A stretch of 32,208 bases of DNA. Source: Treponema sp. Lineage in GTDB: Bacteria; Spirochaetota; Spirochaetia; Treponematales; Breznakiellaceae. Under the pieces are notes generated by a model. That model searched no databases, was not told the origin of the DNA, and saw nothing but the letters and a program-made list of their open reading frames with translations. Location of the stretch: positions 1-32,208 of the forward strand of contig JAIRRB010000035.1 in assembly GCA_031256195.1 (NCBI GenBank), given 5' to 3'. Below, in pieces: positions 28,936-32,208 of the stretch. Each line of letters begins with the position of its first letter. The stretch's first letter is position 1. The translations under genes were made by a program, and so were the position numbers.

Positions 28936-28953
28936 CACTTTGGCGACAAAGTG
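28936..28953 (-). promoter_or_regulatory. Hairpin immediately upstream of the SD of the 28922 lipoprotein
   Basis: CACTTTG-GCGA-CAAAGTG directly adjoining the SD; same stem recurs at 32026-32043. Confidence 0.6.
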
Positions 28954-29243
28954 TATAAAAAATTAAACAGCTCATACGAGCCATTTTATCCAAATAAACC
29001 GCCGTCAGGCGGGCCGCAAAATTAATTTACGCCTAAAATGCCATATACTTTTAGATTTTCACTCAATTCCATGAACTGTTGAAAAATCATCCTATAAGGT
29101 TCATTTAATTTGTATTATTACATTTTCATGGTGTTTTGTCAAGCATTTTAAGACCTATTATGATTATATTATGTATTTTTTCTGATATTTTCGGCATTTT
29201 AGGCTGTTTTTTGTGTTTTTCAAGTCATTTAGACTAAAGGTGT

Positions 29244-29570
29244 ATGGAAATAAAGACACTTTTTGGGTTAAATCTGAAACGCTATCGAAAAGAAAAGCGT
29301 TTTTCGCAGGAACAACTGTCAGAAAAAATAGACATATCGGTTAAGCACTTAAGTAAAATCGAAAGGGGATTAACGTTTATATCCGCCGACCTCCTTGCAA
29401 AAATATCAAATAATCTGGGGGTTTCTGTCGCTCGTTTATTTTGTATGGAAAATGAAAATATTTATGATGATAATGTATTGAAAAAATTTGACAGGATAAC
29501 AGAGGAACATCTTATAAGAGCAATGGAAGGAATAAAAGGTGATATAAGGAAAAATGAAATAGACGGTTAA
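29244..29570 (+). CDS. XRE-family HTH transcriptional regulator
   Basis: FGLNLKRYRKEKRFSQEQLSEKIDISVKHLSKIERGLTFISADLLAKISNNLGVSVARLF, a Cro/CI-type HTH. Confidence 0.9.
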   Translation: MEIKTLFGLNLKRYRKEKRFSQEQLSEKIDISVKHLSKIERGLTFISADLLAKISNNLGVSVARLFCMENENIYDDNVLKKFDRITEEHLIRAMEGIKGDIRKNEIDG

Positions 29571-29722
29571 ACTCAAAAGAGACACCATACGCACCCCGCA
29601 AAACCGCATTTTAATGCTCCTTGTTTGTGGTGTATTTTCATGCTATATTTACCTTATGATGCCGTGACGCCGTATGGCGGCGCTTAAATCCATTCCGCTC
29701 ATCACGCGGACCGGAGGGACGC

Positions 29723-29962
29723 ATGAGCGTTACTCAAACCGTAGAAATACCCGCCAATCATCGGTTGATCCTTGACGTACCCCGCGAAGTACCGGCGGGG
29801 CCGGTTATTCTTACTTTTACTCCGGCAAAGTACGGAAGTAATCCCCGAACCGCTGCCCCTGACCGCAAGCCTATTTCGAAATATTTTGGAATTCTTTCTC
29901 CAAACGTTTATGGTGATGGTGTGGCTTATCAGCGAAATATTCGGGATGAGTGGGATGAATGA
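29723..29962 (+). CDS. VapB-like antitoxin candidate
   Basis: 79 aa; placed directly upstream of and overlapping a PIN/VapC-like start; C-terminus ISKYFGILSPNVYGDGVAYQRNIRDEWDE resembles VapB-type antitoxin tails. Confidence 0.5.
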   Translation: MSVTQTVEIPANHRLILDVPREVPAGPVILTFTPAKYGSNPRTAAPDRKPISKYFGILSPNVYGDGVAYQRNIRDEWDE

Positions 29963-30071
29963 AAGCCGTTTTGTACTTGATACCAATGCGGTGATTTTTC
30001 TTACTACAAGGGGTAATGTAATACCATCCGGCCTTGAATGGCCCGGTTTTAAAACTAAAAACATAGGTTAA
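29955..30071 (+). pseudogene. Truncated PIN-domain (VapC-like) toxin
   Basis: MNESRFVLDTNAVIFLTTRGNVIPSGL keeps the N-terminal PIN motif (LDTNAVI) but ends at 38 aa. Confidence 0.6.
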
Positions 30072-30109
30072 TATAACTTCCTTATTTCTCATTCTCCCTG
30101 TAAACAAAC

Positions 30110-30142
30110 TGTCCGCCGTCTGCTATGGCAAACAGGCGGACA
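30110..30142. terminator. Hairpin between convergent genes
   Basis: TGTCCGCC (30110-30117) / GGCGGACA (30135-30142), between the VapC remnant and the minus-strand lipoprotein; no clear U-run. Confidence 0.4.
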
Positions 30143-30191
30143 AGTGTGGTTACATATTTATGTATGTCGTAAAACCTGTTAAACCAGAGAA

Positions 30192-31013
30192 TTACCAGTC
30201 ATCGGAAGGCGGTGTACTGGAATTATTAAACGCTATCTGGTATGTACCGCTCGTGGAAGAATCGTACTGAAATACACTACCTTGTGTTACCCTTACATAG
30301 TAGACCTGTCCGTTCGTTACTATTAAAGGTGTGTAATTATTACCTCTACCACTGCGCAAGTTGCTTGCATTACCAAGCGCATCACCGGAATTTGAATAAA
30401 GTCGAATATCCATATTATCCATTGTTCCGAAAATGACATGAAAATATTGTGTACTTGCGTTTGCAGTGAACTTGAACCACTGCTCACCGTTAACCAATAT
30501 ATTCCCATCTGCCCATACTCCAGTGTAAAGACTAACCGCTACGTCAAAAGTGCCGGGCGTAAATTGTACGGAATTGAACGTTATTCGGTATGTACCGCTC
30601 GTGGAAGAATCGTACTGATATACAGTACCTCGTGTTATCTTTACATAATACACCTGTCCGCTTGATACCGAAAAAGATTCATAATTATCACCTCTACCAC
30701 TACGCAAATGGAGTGCATTACCAAGCGCATTACCGGAATTTGAATAAAGTTGTATATCCATATTATTCATCGTTCCGAAAATGACGTGAAAATATTGCGT
30801 ACTTGCGCTTGCAGTGAATTTGAACCACTGCTCACCGCCATCTGGAACAGTACCATCGCTCCAGACATTGGCAGTAAGTTCGATTGCGTTTTTTGGGGTT
30901 TTATTGCCACTATCATCATCATTGTCATCTGTTGGAACATCACACCCAACAACCATCATTCCGAATGCCAGTGTCATTACCAGCATTCCCAGCCAGAACC
31001 TTTTGTTTACCAT
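30192..31013 (-). CDS. Lipoprotein with two tandem PPC-like beta-sandwich repeats
   Basis: Start taken as ATG at 31013 (SD aggaga) rather than 31031; leader MVNKRFWLGMLVMTLAFGMMVVGC; two ~116-aa repeats each containing GEQWFKFTA.ASTQYFHVIFGTM.NMDI.LYSNSG.ALGNA..LRSGRG.NY. Confidence 0.8.
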   Translation of the reverse strand: MVNKRFWLGMLVMTLAFGMMVVGCDVPTDDNDDDSGNKTPKNAIELTANVWSDGTVPDGGEQWFKFTASASTQYFHVIFGTMNNMDIQLYSNSGNALGNALHLRSGRGDNYESFSVSSGQVYYVKITRGTVYQYDSSTSGTYRITFNSVQFTPGTFDVAVSLYTGVWADGNILVNGEQWFKFTANASTQYFHVIFGTMDNMDIRLYSNSGDALGNASNLRSGRGNNYTPLIVTNGQVYYVRVTQGSVFQYDSSTSGTYQIAFNNSSTPPSDDW

Positions 31014-31040
31014 TTGTTTTCTCCTCGTCATTAAAATATT

Positions 31041-31056
31041 ACTCTATATTTAGAGT
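31041..31056. promoter_or_regulatory. Operator-like dyad 1
   Basis: ACTCTA-TATT-TAGAGT. Confidence 0.65.
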
Positions 31057-31074
31057 TGTCTTTAGTATATTCCC

Positions 31075-31090
31075 ACTCTAATTTTAGAGT
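31075..31090. promoter_or_regulatory. Operator-like dyad 2
   Basis: ACTCTA-ATTT-TAGAGT, same half-sites as dyad 1, 34 bp away; 8 bp before the XRE start codon. Confidence 0.65.
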
Positions 31091-31098
31091 CAAGCGGT

Positions 31099-31305
31099 AT
31101 GGAGAAGGAAACAGAAAAAATTTTAGAAAAAATTCGCCAAAAAAGGCTCGAAAAGAAACTTTCGCTACTCCATTTGGCACAGGAGCTGGGTATTTCACAT
31201 AGCCATTTATATTATATTGAAAGCAAGAGGGTGATTCCTTCGATTGATGTTATTGTAAAAATCGCCAAAGCATTGGATTTTCCCTTAAATGATTTATTGG
31301 ACTAA
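31099..31305 (+). CDS. Small XRE-family HTH regulator
   Basis: 68 aa; KKLSLLHLAQELGISHSHLYYIESKRVIPSIDVIVKIAKALDFPLNDLLD. Confidence 0.9.
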   Translation: MEKETEKILEKIRQKRLEKKLSLLHLAQELGISHSHLYYIESKRVIPSIDVIVKIAKALDFPLNDLLD

Positions 31306-31344
31306 TTGACTGGTTTGCCGTATTTTCGGGTTTTACTGGATGAG

Positions 31345-31466
31345 GGTATCATACCGCAGGGTTCGTCAACAATAGTTGACACGCCCTGTACCCGCCTGAC
31401 AGCTGAAAGCGGTCAGGTCTTCCGCAACAGAGCTCGAACCATAGGTTCGGCGGGGTATTATACCCC
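31345..31466. repeat. Array of five short inverted repeats
   Basis: GGTAT-C-ATACC (31345-31355); GTCAAC-AATA-GTTGAC (31365-31380); CCTGAC...GTCAGG (31395-31417); CGAACC-ATA-GGTTCG (31435-31449); GGGGTAT-T-ATACCCC (31452-31466). Confidence 0.8.
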
Positions 31467-31494
31467 TCAGCACGAATAAATCTTTTACGCCGTA

Positions 31495-32013
31495 TTACGG
31501 TTCATCAGGCTCTTTCTTCCCGCTTTCACCATGATCACCTTCAGTTCCCCACCATTGAGTCACAATGAAGATTACCGTTGTGCCTTCAACTTCCAGTGTA
31601 CCCTTATATGCGTCATAGTAATCCCCTATTGCACGAGACACAGACCCCTGCGGCGGCGGCATAACTGGATCCTTATCACCAGTTCCGCCTCTATCCATAA
31701 ATGCCAGTGTCCAGTTATTGCCAGAAATGGTCAATTTTTGTTTACCGTTATCATCACTATACCATACGCCGCTCAGCAATACTCCGCCGGCGCCTTCCTT
31801 GATAAATGTCACCTGATTGGCTTTATGAAAATCTTCTTCTATGAATATCTTCGTATTGTTATCCGACAATATTCCCGTCATGGGCAGGTATTCACCAGGT
31901 TTTACCGCAATCCAATGCGGAGTTTTATTTGAGTCTTCATCACACCCAACCACCAGTATGGTGAAAACCAGCGCCATTAGCAGTATTCCCAACCACAACA
32001 TTTTGTTCGCCAT
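31495..32013 (-). CDS. Lipoprotein with related leader peptide
   Basis: Start taken as ATG at 32013 (SD aaggag) rather than GTG at 32028; MANKMLWLGILLMALVFTILVVGCDED leader; unrecognised mature domain. Confidence 0.75.
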   Translation of the reverse strand: MANKMLWLGILLMALVFTILVVGCDEDSNKTPHWIAVKPGEYLPMTGILSDNNTKIFIEEDFHKANQVTFIKEGAGGVLLSGVWYSDDNGKQKLTISGNNWTLAFMDRGGTGDKDPVMPPPQGSVSRAIGDYYDAYKGTLEVEGTTVIFIVTQWWGTEGDHGESGKKEPDEP

Positions 32014-32025
32014 TTCTTTCTCCTT

Positions 32026-32043
32026 CACTTTGGCAACAAAGTG
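32026..32043 (-). promoter_or_regulatory. Hairpin upstream of the SD of the 32013 lipoprotein
   Basis: CACTTTG-GCAA-CAAAGTG; identical stem, loop differing by one base from the 28936-28953 copy. Confidence 0.6.
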
Positions 32044-32208
32044 TACATTATGCGTTTGAATTCATAAAAAAATGGCCCTTAATACCAGAGGTTCTTGACT
32101 AGCACTTTTCCGATATTTTGAACAGTTTTTGAAAATAGGCAACTGATCATCGGTATAAATGACCGATTTTTCAATGATTTAACCCTCTTTTGAGCAGTTT
32201 CTACGATT

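Noticed and set aside
31345-31466. Palindrome array as an integron attC array or CRISPR
   Set aside because: Inverted repeats differ from one another, spacing is irregular, and no integrase or cas genes are present.
1-32208. Search for rRNA, CRISPR, intact transposase, integrase or phage genes
   Set aside because: None recognised on either strand from the ORF translations or sequence reading.

Overview
The window looks like a chromosomal segment from a spirochete, most likely a Treponema-like host-associated species; the taxonomy is inferred from gene content and was not tested by search. It has four parts. (1) Bases ~148-9753 hold a plus-strand type II secretion (T2SS) operon: minimal prepilin peptidase, secretin GspD, GspE, GspF, pseudopilins G, a very short I-like, J-like and K-like, a large GspL-like protein with a GspC/PilP-like C-terminus, and a lipoprotein. 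(2) Bases ~9754-17236 hold tRNA-Lys(TTT) and a mostly minus-strand housekeeping block: exported protein, dxs, a 29-aa AURKAIP1/COX24-type basic protein missing from the ORF track, a DivIC/FtsB-like protein, a TPR lipoprotein and MlaD/F/E-like lipid transport. (3) Bases ~17240-28400 are mixed: an AT-rich patch with a FosA/FosB-like VOC protein and a decayed chemotaxis receptor next to a 16-nt poly(C) tract, a HEAT-like exported protein, a solute-binding lipoprotein, hydG divergent from a hybrid histidine kinase with two Cys-rich PAS domains, tyrS, and a CsgG/LpoB-like lipoprotein. (4) Bases ~28400-32208 are an accessory region: three lipoproteins share a near-identical leader but have unrelated mature parts, with two XRE regulators (one beside twin operator-like dyads), a truncated VapBC-like pair and a dense palindrome cluster. 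The most notable signals are the lipoprotein leader cassette, a dispersed palindromic repeat lying in frame inside the gspL-like gene, the headless pseudopilin with Arg at +5, and the XRE operator pair.
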